64,000 bases of DNA. Origin: JBDGYW01 sp964518955 (GTDB lineage Bacteria; Gemmatimonadota; Gemmatimonadetes; Gemmatimonadales; GWC2-71-9). Positions 17,519-26,686 of the stretch are shown piece after piece. Both the position numbers and the translations under genes were made by a program. The notes beneath the pieces were generated by a model that ran no database searches, was not told where the DNA came from, and was given only the letters and a program-made list of their open reading frames with translations. How positions within the stretch are numbered: the first letter of the stretch is position 1; each line of letters begins with the position of its first letter. The DNA lies in NCBI GenBank assembly GCA_964518955.1, contig CAZFHS010000005.1:62001-126000 (forward strand), given 5' to 3'.

Positions 17519-18388
17519 TTACTGGTAAAGGCTGCCGGTGTTGACTACCGGTTGCGTGCCGCGATCCGAGCAGAGGACCACGAGAAGGTTGCTCACCATC
17601 GAGGCTTTCCGCTCTTCATCCAACTCGACAATGTTCTTCTTCGATAGAAATTCGAGCGCCATGTCGACCATGCCAACCGCACCTTCCACGATCTTGGTAC
17701 GCGCCGCAATGACTGCCGTCGCTTGCTGCCGCTGAAGCATGGCGTGAGCAATCTCAGGTGAATATGCCAGGTGACTGATGCGCGCCTCGATGACCTCCAC
17801 TCCTGCCTTGTCGAGCCGAGCCTGCACCTCACCCTTTAGCTGCTCAGATATCTGACTCGTGTGGCTGCTCAGGGCAACGTCGTTCTGCCCGTGCGCGTCG
17901 TACGGATAGTCAGTTGCGAGATTGCGCAACGCCGCTTCACTCTGCACGTGAACGAAGTTGACGTAGTCGTCGACCTCAAACATGGCCTCGGCCGTGTCGA
18001 CAACTTTCCAGACGACCACAGTGCCTATCTCGATCGGGTTTCCGTTGGAGTCGTTCACCTTGAGCTTCCCTGTCTCGAAGTTCCTGACCCTGAGCGAGAT
18101 TTTTGGCTTCAGATAAAATGGATTGGCCCACCTCAAGCCGGAATCCGTGACCGTACCCGCGTACTTCCCGAACAGTTGTAGCACACGCGCTTCGTTGGGA
18201 TTCACAATGAACAACCCGGCCCAGAGCACGAAGATGAGACTCCACAATATGGCCGCTATGATGATGCTGGGAACGTTCTCAGATGCTATGGCACTGATTC
18301 CCCAACCCGTGAGTGCCAAGTGTGCAATTGCGAGGATTAGAACCATTGGCAGGCCAGCAGCAGCCTTGTGTTGCTTTTCGCGTATCAT
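17519..18388 (-). CDS. SPFH (band 7/stomatin-like) membrane protein
   Basis: A 289-residue protein. Two hydrophobic segments (about 13-35 and 41-64) are followed by FIVNPNEARVLQLFGKYAG, the start of an SPFH/prohibitin domain running to about residue 250, and a short helical tail. The ATG at 18388 has AGGAGGAGTCAG immediately upstream, an excellent ribosome site. It heads a compact minus-strand unit SPFH-RHH-dut-rmuC. SPFH proteins form oligomeric membrane scaffolds that often act with proteases. It is distinct from the flotillin at 7945-9495. Confidence 0.9.
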   Translation of the reverse strand: MIREKQHKAAAGLPMVLILAIAHLALTGWGISAIASENVPSIIIAAILWSLIFVLWAGLFIVNPNEARVLQLFGKYAGTVTDSGLRWANPFYLKPKISLRVRNFETGKLKVNDSNGNPIEIGTVVVWKVVDTAEAMFEVDDYVNFVHVQSEAALRNLATDYPYDAHGQNDVALSSHTSQISEQLKGEVQARLDKAGVEVIEARISHLAYSPEIAHAMLQRQQATAVIAARTKIVEGAVGMVDMALEFLSKKNIVELDEERKASMVSNLLVVLCSDRGTQPVVNTGSLYQ

Positions 18389-18404
18389 CTGACTCCTCCT
18401 GAAT

Positions 18405-18422
18405 TATGATACTAATATGATA
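18405..18422. promoter_or_regulatory. Candidate tandem operator for the RHH regulator
   Basis: TATGATA occurs at 18405-18411 and again at 18416-18422, one helical turn (11 bp) apart, between the likely promoter and the SPFH start. Arc/MetJ-type RHH dimers bind such direct, turn-spaced half-sites. The assignment to the RHH gene two genes downstream is inferred. Confidence 0.4.
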
Positions 18423-18564
18423 TCACCGTGAATGCGTATACGCAATACCTAGTTTTTCCCGAGTTCAGAATCCACCGAGTCAGCTCAACTCAGGCCTAGA
18501 CAATCATCAACTATTCTCATATCCCTCAAGCATGCCCATTGCAGAAATCGTCCGGGAGGGATGT

Positions 18565-21027
18565 ATGCGTAGGTCAGTAGTTCTCTTGTTGGCATCGGTT
18601 TTCGTCCTACCAAACCACGCAATCGGCCAGGAGTCGATAAGTCGATACACGAGAGATTTCGAGAAGAGAGACGGATACTTCCCCTTGTATTGGGACGCCG
18701 ATGAGGAACGCCTGCTCCTGGAAGTACGAAATCTGAATGAGCAGTTTCTCTATCTCACCTCGCTAGCTACAGGTCTCGGGAGCAGTCGACTAGGTCTCGA
18801 CCGCGGGATGATTGCCGACGAAGCGCTCGCCAGGTTCGAGCGTCACGGGAGTCGGGCACTGCTTGTGCTTTCCAACCCACGCTTCCGAGCAAGCGACAGT
18901 CAGAACCCAGCCCTCGTGCGGTCGGTCAACGAATCGTTTCCGACGTCTACCATCGCAGCATTCGAGATAATTGCGGAGGACGAGCCGGACGAGGAAGATG
19001 GCAGCGGGATACTAGTGGATGTCACAACACACTTCCTGACAGACCACGTAGGTGTGACACGGCGGCTAAAACGATCCGAACAGGGGAATTACACTCTGGA
19101 CCGGAACCGGTCGTCTGTATATCACGAGCGAACCAAAGGCTTTCCGACCAACACGGAAATAGAAGTGTCGCTCACCTTCACGACGTCGAATCCCGGGCCG
19201 ATTGCCAGTTCGCACGCTCCCGACGCCAGAGCCATAACTCTCAGGCAGCACTCTTCACTGGTTCAGCTTCCTGACGACGACTATCGCCCTAGGAGGGGTG
19301 ATGCGCGACTGGGGCACTTTGGAGTTTCGTTCTACGACTTCTCCCAGCCGTTCGACGGCGTCTACCAAGCCCGACACATAACTCGCCATAGACTTCGGAA
19401 GAGAAATCCGGCTGCGCCAACTTCTGAGCCGATCGAGCCGATCGTGTACTACCTCGACCGCGGTATTCCGGAACCATACCTCACGGCGTTCCGAGAAGGC
19501 GTCATGTGGTGGAACCGCGTATTTGAGGCTGCGGGTTTCACAAACGCCTTTCGCGTTCTCGATATGCCCGAAGACATGGATCCGATGGATGCGCGGTTCA
19601 ACGTGATTCAGTGGGTGCATCGGACTGAGCCCGGATCTTCCATCGGCCCCACGCTCGTGGATCCCAGAACAGGTGAGATCATAAAAGCTGCTGTGAGGAT
19701 GGATTCGTACCGCTCGCTGGTTGATTTCAACATCTATGCCGGAACGCACACGATAGAGAGCCCTCCTCGAGGAGATATATCCGGCTGGATCGCTTCCCTC
19801 GACGACAGCGTGAGCGCTGAAGAATTCGTGATGGCGAGACGCCGACAACACGCCGCTCATGAGGTGGGCCACACGCTCGGACTCGCACACAATTTCGTGG
19901 CCGCGAGCAATGGTCGGGCCTCAGTGATGGACTACCCCGCTCCGCTCATCAAGCTGGTGAACGGAGAGATCGACTTGTCCGACGCCTATCGCAATGGACC
20001 CGGCGCGTATGATTCGGTTGCGATTCGGTTTGCGTACACTGAGTTCGCGAATGACGAAGAAGAGGCTGGGCTGCAAGCGATCGTCCATGAAGCGATGGCG
20101 AACGGGATCAAGTTCAACGCCGATGGCGACAACGCCAGCTGGAGTTCATACCCCGAAGCGACCACATGGATCAACGGAACCGAGGCCGTTTCGGAGCTAT
20201 CTCGCGTGATGGTCGTGCGACAGGCGCTGATCAACCGCTTTGATGAGACGGCGATCAGACTTGGCGAACCGATGGTGTGGTTGAACGAGCGCTTTGTACC
20301 GGTTTACCTACACCACCGTTTTTCGCTCGAAGCAGCCATCAAGACGATTGGCGGAATGGAGTTTCGATATGCGGTCCGTGGGGACCCATTGCCGCCGACT
20401 CGGATAATCGCGCCATCACGGCAACGAAGAGCGTTGGAACAGGTGCTCGATGCGCTTGAGCCGGAAGCGCTGGCGATTCCGGAGCGTATCCTCGACCTGA
20501 TGGCCCCTCGTGCCTACGGCTTCAGCAAGACCAATCGTTTCTTCGGCTCAAGCGCGGAGCCGGCATTCGACCAAATCGGAGCTGCGCGAACTCTCTCCAC
20601 GATGATCGTAGAGAATCTCCTTGCTCCGCAAAGAATCGCGCGGTTGGTGGCCTTCAACGCGCGCAACAGCGATTCACCCTCGCCTGTAGACGTGGTCCAA
20701 CGAATCATTGAACGAACTTGGGGTGCACTCCCAGGAGGCCGGGATGCGGTTCTGCGTCGCGTGGTGCAGCGAGTGGTCGTTGATGAGTTTATCGATCTCG
20801 CTGCGAATGTGAATGCGACTGTAGAAGTTCGAGGGGCGGCTGAATGGGGTCTTCACCGAATTTCAGATGTGATCGGGAACAGGACGGCCATGCTGCCGGC
20901 ACAGGAGGCTCACCAGACGCTCGTGCGAGAAGATATTCGCCGGTTCATGAGTCGGGCATACGATTCGGCCAGTCGCAGCGAGGCGCTTCCGGCTCCACCC
21001 GGTACCCCTATTGGCAACGGTCGGTGA
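18565..21027 (+). CDS. Secreted zinc metalloprotease, metzincin of the DUF5117/DUF4953 type
   Basis: An 820-residue protein. The ATG at 18565 (GGGAGGG 4 nt upstream) gives a signal peptide MRRSVVLLLASVFVLPNHA. The catalytic site HEVGHTLGLAHNF near residue 432 fits the metzincin HExxHxxGxxH consensus, and VMDYPAPL (about 20 residues later) supplies the Met-turn. Upstream regions such as YTRDFEKRDGYFPLYWD and FLYLTSLATGLGS match the DUF5117/DUF5118 layout of large bacterial proteases. It is probably periplasmic or secreted and acts on peptides. Its stop faces the DUF5916 gene across 70 bp that include a short perfect palindrome. Confidence 0.88.
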   Translation: MRRSVVLLLASVFVLPNHAIGQESISRYTRDFEKRDGYFPLYWDADEERLLLEVRNLNEQFLYLTSLATGLGSSRLGLDRGMIADEALARFERHGSRALLVLSNPRFRASDSQNPALVRSVNESFPTSTIAAFEIIAEDEPDEEDGSGILVDVTTHFLTDHVGVTRRLKRSEQGNYTLDRNRSSVYHERTKGFPTNTEIEVSLTFTTSNPGPIASSHAPDARAITLRQHSSLVQLPDDDYRPRRGDARLGHFGVSFYDFSQPFDGVYQARHITRHRLRKRNPAAPTSEPIEPIVYYLDRGIPEPYLTAFREGVMWWNRVFEAAGFTNAFRVLDMPEDMDPMDARFNVIQWVHRTEPGSSIGPTLVDPRTGEIIKAAVRMDSYRSLVDFNIYAGTHTIESPPRGDISGWIASLDDSVSAEEFVMARRRQHAAHEVGHTLGLAHNFVAASNGRASVMDYPAPLIKLVNGEIDLSDAYRNGPGAYDSVAIRFAYTEFANDEEEAGLQAIVHEAMANGIKFNADGDNASWSSYPEATTWINGTEAVSELSRVMVVRQALINRFDETAIRLGEPMVWLNERFVPVYLHHRFSLEAAIKTIGGMEFRYAVRGDPLPPTRIIAPSRQRRALEQVLDALEPEALAIPERILDLMAPRAYGFSKTNRFFGSSAEPAFDQIGAARTLSTMIVENLLAPQRIARLVAFNARNSDSPSPVDVVQRIIERTWGALPGGRDAVLRRVVQRVVVDEFIDLAANVNATVEVRGAAEWGLHRISDVIGNRTAMLPAQEAHQTLVREDIRRFMSRAYDSASRSEALPAPPGTPIGNGR

Positions 21028-21097
21028 AAAAATGGCGGCCCCGGTCACCTAGGACCGCAGCCGCTGAATTCTTCTGCAGTTTGACAGCTAGCTAGAG

Positions 21098-23794
21098 CTA
21101 GCTGCCCAGCCAGTACGCCACTTTCATCGCCAACACGTTCGTGCCGGCTGTCGTGAAGACATCCCCAAAAGCATCGCCGAAATTCAACGCGCCGTCTTGT
21201 GTGTAATCCTGTCGGCTTTGCTGCCAGACCAAGAACAGAGTCGATCCCGGGTTGAACTCCCACCTCAGAACGGCATTTGTCCTCAAAGACACGACCCGAA
21301 AGTCGGGTTCGCTCATGTAGAGATCGACTGCTCCATCTCGATTCACATCAACTTCCACGGTCGCGCCGTCTCCGGGGCGCACGAGTTGGTCATTCTCTAA
21401 CGGATCGAACCTGTCGGAGTAAGAATCCGCTCGCGGATCCGCCACGAGCCGGAAAGAGTCGTATTCTCCTGCCGAAAGGAAGGGTTGGGCGTACAACTCG
21501 AACGACATACGCGACGTTAGAGCAACGTCGAATCGAATCGTAGTGGAAAGCTCACGCCGGTCGATACGGCCAAACATATAGTGGAGCGAGTCACCGACCA
21601 TGAAGCCACGTAGATATTGACGGTCCGATGTCGACCAGTTCAGGCGGCCGCGAATGCTAGCCGAGAAACTCCCGGGCGGTCGAATATTCAGAGATCCGTC
21701 GACAGATGTTGTAGTCGCGTCAGAGACATCTTCCAATCGATGGCTCACACCCCAGCTGAGCCAATACGGCCGTTGCCAATCAGTGCGCCCCCGCACAGAG
21801 CCTCGCCAGTTGCCGGGCTGGAGCAATGCAGCGCCGCCTCGAAGCAGCGTTGTGGAAAGGGCTGGTAGCGACCGCTCACCTGTGATACTCAAGTTCCAAT
21901 AATTGAGGAAATCCGCACTCACGGAACTCTGGATGTTCGTCTTCGTGCGTTCCCAGTCATGCGAGAACTCCCCATCCTCTTGCACTTGCCAGTTGAACTG
22001 ACGGAACACCCGTCCTGGCCTGAGTTGACGCACTCTCATCTGAAGGCGTTGCGAGTGGTAGCCCGTCTGCCGCATATACCCGAAATCGTTGATTTCAAAG
22101 CCTGGGCTTCGCGTCGCGCCACGCGCTTCCCAGGTGAACACTCCGACCACCTTCGCGATGCGCGCGTAAGCACTGTATCCACTCAAAGACGTGCGTGAGG
22201 AGTCAACAGAGACGTTGGTCTGGTCGGGACGCTGAAAGTAGTGTCTCGAGTTGCGTTGCGTCCGGACAATCGCATCCTCGGAACCCTCCACTCGGGATCC
22301 CATGAGGGCGGTGCCAAACTCGTACCGGTCACTCCCGAGCCTCAGATTGAGATCGGCGCCGCCGGAATAGGCCCGGCTGTGGAGAACATCGAACGCGGTC
22401 TCATCCATCCGGCGCGCGGTGGCGGTCCCGATTGCACCATAGGCGAGACGTCCTCGCATTGCGTTGCGCTCCACACGAACCGCCGTATAGCTCGTCAGCG
22501 GCTCAACCGGCGAATGTCCGTCCACCCCAATCGAGTCGACTATCCTGGCCTGTTCCTTTGCAGTCACCGCCTGCATCAATCCCAACGCCCACCCTCCGCC
22601 GAGTTGACCGGTGAGCTTTGAAGCACCCAAAATCGTTGTCTGGCCGAGGTCGGCCGCATATCCGCCATCCGTCTCGGGAGAAACCTGTGGTGATCGACCG
22701 ATCCTCCGTGTGTACACCAGGCCTTCCGACCCACCACGACCAAAGCCTCTGTGGCGGCGCGCAGCGGGAGCCAATCCGAACTGGAAGAGGTTGGTTCCCT
22801 CCACGAAAAACGGTCGTTTCTCAGAGAAGAACGTCTCAAAAGCGGTGAGATTCACCTCAGCCGCATCCGCCTCGACCTGGCCAAAATCGGGGTTGGCCGT
22901 AAGGTCGAGGGTCAATCCACTCGTCACTCCAACCTTGAGGTCACCACCAGCCCGGACAGTGGAACTTCTTCCCGTAGCGAACGGATTGCCCTCCTCGGCA
23001 GGTTCGAACGTTGCGCTGCTAGCCGTGTACGGAAGCAGCTCGATACGACGTGGGTTTGGGAGATCTCGGATACCGATGAGGTCGGCGTAGTTGGAGACCT
23101 CGCCAGCCTGATCGCGCGGGAAGAAGGGCCAATTCACCTCCTCATTGCGCCGGACGATGTTCCGCTTGAGCCGGACTCCGAAAACCACTGAATCACGTGG
23201 CGGGAATCGCAGTTGCGAGAATGGAATACGCAATTCGACAGTCCAGCCGAGTGAATCTGTTTGGGTCGCCCAATCGTAAACGGGATCCCAAGACTGGTCG
23301 TGTCCCCGGCCGTCATTGTAAATAAACACGTCTCTTCGCGTACCAGAGGGATTGATGCTTATTTCGAAGGCGGTCCGGCGATCATAATACGAGTCGATGA
23401 CAACCGAAAACCCATCCGCAGCCGCCATCTGGTCACGACGCATGAGGCGGCCGTATACGCGGTCGGGCTCACGGTCATATCCACGAAAACCGACGTAGAG
23501 TGCTCTGTCGGTGTAGACGAATCGGACCTCGGTGGATTCACTCGGGACCGCGCCCTCATCCGGGTTCTTCTGTAAAAATTCGGTGAGCGGCGGCGCAGCA
23601 ATCCATGCCTCGTCGTCGAGCCATCCATCGACATTGGGGGCTTCGGACAAAGCTCTGACGGCACGAACTGCACCGGGGATCTCCCCAGTGAGAGCACCTC
23701 CGGCAGATCGTTCATTGGTGGGTGCGTCCGTTTCCTGCGCAACGAGGAGTACGGGCAGCACGCTGATAGCGCAAACAAAACCGAATATCTTCAC
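21098..23794 (-). CDS. DUF5916 outer-membrane protein with CBM9-like N-terminus
   Basis: An 898-residue protein. GTG 23794 starts a signal peptide ending near LLVAQET. Residues about 45-230 form a CBM9-like domain (PNVDGWLDDEAWIAAPPLTE, then TEVRFVYTDRALYVGFRGYD). The rest, from ANPDFGQVEADAAEVNLTAF on, is the DUF5916 region, predicted as an outer-membrane beta-barrel ending in an aromatic-rich strand (AMKVAYWLGS). It is one of four DUF5916 loci within 12 kb. The ligand and function are unknown; polysaccharide or glycan binding is suggested only by the CBM9 resemblance. Confidence 0.88.
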   Translation of the reverse strand: MKIFGFVCAISVLPVLLVAQETDAPTNERSAGGALTGEIPGAVRAVRALSEAPNVDGWLDDEAWIAAPPLTEFLQKNPDEGAVPSESTEVRFVYTDRALYVGFRGYDREPDRVYGRLMRRDQMAAADGFSVVIDSYYDRRTAFEISINPSGTRRDVFIYNDGRGHDQSWDPVYDWATQTDSLGWTVELRIPFSQLRFPPRDSVVFGVRLKRNIVRRNEEVNWPFFPRDQAGEVSNYADLIGIRDLPNPRRIELLPYTASSATFEPAEEGNPFATGRSSTVRAGGDLKVGVTSGLTLDLTANPDFGQVEADAAEVNLTAFETFFSEKRPFFVEGTNLFQFGLAPAARRHRGFGRGGSEGLVYTRRIGRSPQVSPETDGGYAADLGQTTILGASKLTGQLGGGWALGLMQAVTAKEQARIVDSIGVDGHSPVEPLTSYTAVRVERNAMRGRLAYGAIGTATARRMDETAFDVLHSRAYSGGADLNLRLGSDRYEFGTALMGSRVEGSEDAIVRTQRNSRHYFQRPDQTNVSVDSSRTSLSGYSAYARIAKVVGVFTWEARGATRSPGFEINDFGYMRQTGYHSQRLQMRVRQLRPGRVFRQFNWQVQEDGEFSHDWERTKTNIQSSVSADFLNYWNLSITGERSLPALSTTLLRGGAALLQPGNWRGSVRGRTDWQRPYWLSWGVSHRLEDVSDATTTSVDGSLNIRPPGSFSASIRGRLNWSTSDRQYLRGFMVGDSLHYMFGRIDRRELSTTIRFDVALTSRMSFELYAQPFLSAGEYDSFRLVADPRADSYSDRFDPLENDQLVRPGDGATVEVDVNRDGAVDLYMSEPDFRVVSLRTNAVLRWEFNPGSTLFLVWQQSRQDYTQDGALNFGDAFGDVFTTAGTNVLAMKVAYWLGS

Positions 23795-24045
23795 GGAACT
23801 ACCTACAGTCTTATGTATTTGTTCTACTTTTACTTACGCACGAGGCGCAGCAACCATTAAAGTTACCAGGTTTTGGCCTCATGCGCCTGTGCAGATACCC
23901 CGTGCCAGCAAAGGGAGTCGGCTCGAGCCATGCTCTGCCGAATGTGGCAGAGCGGTCCGGAACTTCAGGATCGCCAATGCGTACGTATACCACAAACGTT
24001 AACCTCGGGCGGGAGGGGTCGCTGCAAAGTCTTACGTCACCAGAG

Positions 24046-24769
24046 ATGCTGCATCGTCTGCTGAGAGCCGGAATTTCCAGCACCCTTTTTCTGGTTGCCT
24101 CGATGACCAGTGGATCCACCGTGTTTGCCCAACAGAATGCGGCACCCGTGGAGGGGCGCAGAGCACCGCCAACCGTCGCGGCGGTCCTGGCGGTCAACGA
24201 AGCACCTGAGATCGATGGCAACCTCCAAGACGAGATCTGGAATTCAGCGGTTCCGGTCACGGAATTCACGCAGACTCGACCATTTGACGGTAGCGAACCC
24301 ACCGAAAGAACCGAGGTCAGAATCGCATATAATGGGGAAGCGATCTACATCGGCGTTAGGATGTATGATTCCGAGCCTGCAGGTGTTGTAGGCCGCCTGA
24401 GCCGTCGCGACACGTTTTCGCCCTGCGACGCGTTCTGGGTAGACATCGATTCCTATCACAACCATCGCAACTCATTCCAGCTCGGTGTCAATCCCGCGGG
24501 CCCCAAGTGGGGTGGCACGTGCTGACGGGTCAAGGAGCAATGAGCCCGTGGAGCCGCTCACCAATTATGGCGTGCTGAGCCTGCGAAAAGACATGCGAGA
24601 TGGCGCGTCCGTGGTCGGGGTCATGGGAACTGCAACAAACCGCGACATCGACGATCCGGTATTCGACAGCGATCCTACCTTCAACGCCTGGGATGAGTTC
24701 GGTAGTCTCTTTGGTGACGACCAGAGAAATACGTTTGTGGTAAAGTTGAATTATTGGGTGAGCATTTGA
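24046..24769 (+). pseudogene. DUF5916 pseudogene with two large internal deletions
   Basis: Three separate pieces of a DUF5916 gene remain. First come a signal peptide and CBM9-like N-terminus (about 24046-24510), ending in HNHRNSFQLGVNPAG before an early stop at 24525. Next, in another frame, is a middle piece (VEPLTNYGVLSLRKDMRDGA, VVGVMGTATNRDIDD), matching the region after PVEPLTSYTAVR in the 21098-23794 paralogue. Last is the C-terminal strand (DDQRNTFVVKLNYWVSI) joined directly to the middle. About 230 residues are missing at the first join and about 400 at the second. Intact paralogues flank it on both sides. Confidence 0.88.
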
Positions 24770-24770
24770 A

Positions 24771-24825
24771 GGGGAGGGAGAAGAGGGAGGGGGGCATATC
24801 CGACCCCTCCCTCCCCTCCCTCTCC
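24771..24825. repeat. G-rich/C-rich imperfect inverted repeat
   Basis: Right after the pseudogene, a purine strand of GGGGAGGGAG-type runs (24771-24794) faces a complementary CCCCTCCCTCC-type run (24804-24825) across a 9-nt spacer. It can form a long hairpin, and its G runs could form a quadruplex. There is no T tract, so it is listed as a structured repeat and not as an intrinsic terminator. Confidence 0.6.
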
Positions 24826-24959
24826 TGCCCCCTCTGCGCCTCCACTCCCACTACCTCCACCATTCCGGCGCGCGTAAACTACTATTCAGCGCGGGCCACT
24901 CCGCGATAACAAGCGCGTTTTTTCCACTGCTGGCATTCGTGCCGGACATGGAGTTCGCC

Positions 24960-26528
24960 ATGCCCCGAGCTACAACGGGTCGAATCACGCCGGTTGTGCT
25001 GATAATCCGCGATGGATGGGGATACAACCCCAATCCTCCAGAGATCATAATGCAGCAGCAGAGCGCCATCGCCCTCGGGCGCACTCCAGTTCACGATCGC
25101 CTGGCATCCGAGAATCCCTGGAGTCTTCTGCACTGCTCGGGCGAAGAAGTTGGGCTGCCGCCAGGCCAGATGGGCAACTCCGAGGTCGGTCACCTGAACA
25201 TCGGTGCCGGACGAATCGTCTATCAAGAGTTGGTGCGAATCACACGATCCATAGAGAGCGGTGAGTTCTTCGATAACGCGGTGCTCCGCTCGATCATGGA
25301 ACATGTCAAGCAACAGCGATCAACGCTGCATCTCATGGGTCTCTGCGGCCCCGGTGGAGTGCACAGCCACGAAGACCACTCGTTTGCGCTTCTGGAAATG
25401 GCAAGACGCACCGGCCTGACCAACGTTCAGGTGCATTGCCTGATGGACGGAAGAGATACACCGCCCACAAGTGGAGCAGGTTTCGTTCAGAATACGGTCG
25501 ACAAGTGCCGAGAAATTGGGGTCGGTCGTGTTGCCTCGGTGATCGGTAGGTACTACGCAATGGACCGCGACAATCGCTGGGACCGCGTTGAGAAGGCGTA
25601 CGCTGCGCTGGTTTACGGTGAAGGGAAAGTGAGATCCGACGCTGTCGAGGCAACGCGTGAATGGTACGCCGAAGGTACGACTGACGAGTTCATCCCGCCC
25701 ACGTTGATCCGCGACACGGAGTCTGGTGAAGCCGGCACAATCCGCGACGGCGACGGGTTCGTCTTCTTCAACTTCAGGGGAGACCGTGCACGGGAGATCA
25801 CAAAGGCACTAGTACTCGAGGACTTCGCCGAATTCGAGCGTCGGTCTAGGCCAAAGATTCAGTTGGCATGCCTCACGGAATACGACGCGAAGTTGCCATT
25901 GCCAGTGGCATTCAAACCGGAACAGCTGAGTAACATCCTCGCGCACATTCTTGCGAACAGTGGTGTTACACAGTTTAGGATATCGGAAACGGAGAAATAC
26001 CCTCACGTGACTTACTTCTTCAACGGCGGAGTGGAACCGCCGGTTGAGGGAGAAGAACGGCTTCTCATCCCGTCCCCAAGAGTGGCCACGTACGATCTGC
26101 AGCCCGAGATGAGCGCTTTCGGCATCACAGACACACTCACGGAACGGCTCAGGGAGAGATCGCACGACTTCTATGCGGTGAACTTCGCCAATGGAGACAT
26201 GGTGGGTCATACAGGTTCAGCCGAAGCGGCAGTCAAAGCCGTTGAGGCCGTCGACCAATCTGTAGGAAGAGTATTGGAGGCGATTGAAGAAGTGGGGGGA
26301 GTTGCGCTGATCACCTCGGACCACGGTAACGCCGAGTGCATGGTTGCGGACGACGGACAACCCCACACGGCACACACATCGTATCCGGTAGACATCACCT
26401 ACGTTGGCCCCGACAAGGACATGGTCAAATTGCGGAACGGTACTCTTGCCGATATTGCACCGACGATCCTCGAGCTGCTGAACCTTCCTCAGCCTATGGA
26501 GATGACGGGAGCGACTCTGATCAAGTAG
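24960..26528 (+). CDS. gpmI: 2,3-bisphosphoglycerate-independent phosphoglycerate mutase
   Basis: A 522-residue glycolytic enzyme interconverting 3- and 2-phosphoglycerate through a phosphoserine. LIIRDGWG carries the first metal Asp. GQMGNSEVGHLNIGAGRIV holds the nucleophilic Ser near residue 73. HEDHSFALLEMA, MDGRDTPP, TSDHGNAECM and HTAHTSYPV complete the two Mn-binding sites. Three in-frame starts (GTG 24939, ATG 24948, ATG 24960) exist; ATG 24960 has GGAG 6 nt upstream. It is a core metabolic gene between two DUF5916 loci, apparently transcribed on its own. Confidence 0.96.
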   Translation: MPRATTGRITPVVLIIRDGWGYNPNPPEIIMQQQSAIALGRTPVHDRLASENPWSLLHCSGEEVGLPPGQMGNSEVGHLNIGAGRIVYQELVRITRSIESGEFFDNAVLRSIMEHVKQQRSTLHLMGLCGPGGVHSHEDHSFALLEMARRTGLTNVQVHCLMDGRDTPPTSGAGFVQNTVDKCREIGVGRVASVIGRYYAMDRDNRWDRVEKAYAALVYGEGKVRSDAVEATREWYAEGTTDEFIPPTLIRDTESGEAGTIRDGDGFVFFNFRGDRAREITKALVLEDFAEFERRSRPKIQLACLTEYDAKLPLPVAFKPEQLSNILAHILANSGVTQFRISETEKYPHVTYFFNGGVEPPVEGEERLLIPSPRVATYDLQPEMSAFGITDTLTERLRERSHDFYAVNFANGDMVGHTGSAEAAVKAVEAVDQSVGRVLEAIEEVGGVALITSDHGNAECMVADDGQPHTAHTSYPVDITYVGPDKDMVKLRNGTLADIAPTILELLNLPQPMEMTGATLIK

Positions 26529-26686
26529 TTGAGCGCGTATCCTGGCTAGCGACCCGGTCCCAGCCGAGTACAACAATCCGACCAACAGCCGCATCTAACA
26601 TGCTGCACGAGAAACCGGAGCTTCTGGACTCGCGTAGTGTCTTTATCCACATGCACGAAAAACAACAAAGCCGGTGGGAGTGATTC

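Noticed and set aside
21085..21104. Perfect 9-bp palindrome CAGCTAGCT/AGCTAGCTG with 2-nt spacer
   Set aside because: The spacer is too short for a stable RNA hairpin, and it overlaps the stop codon of the DUF5916 gene; possibly chance.
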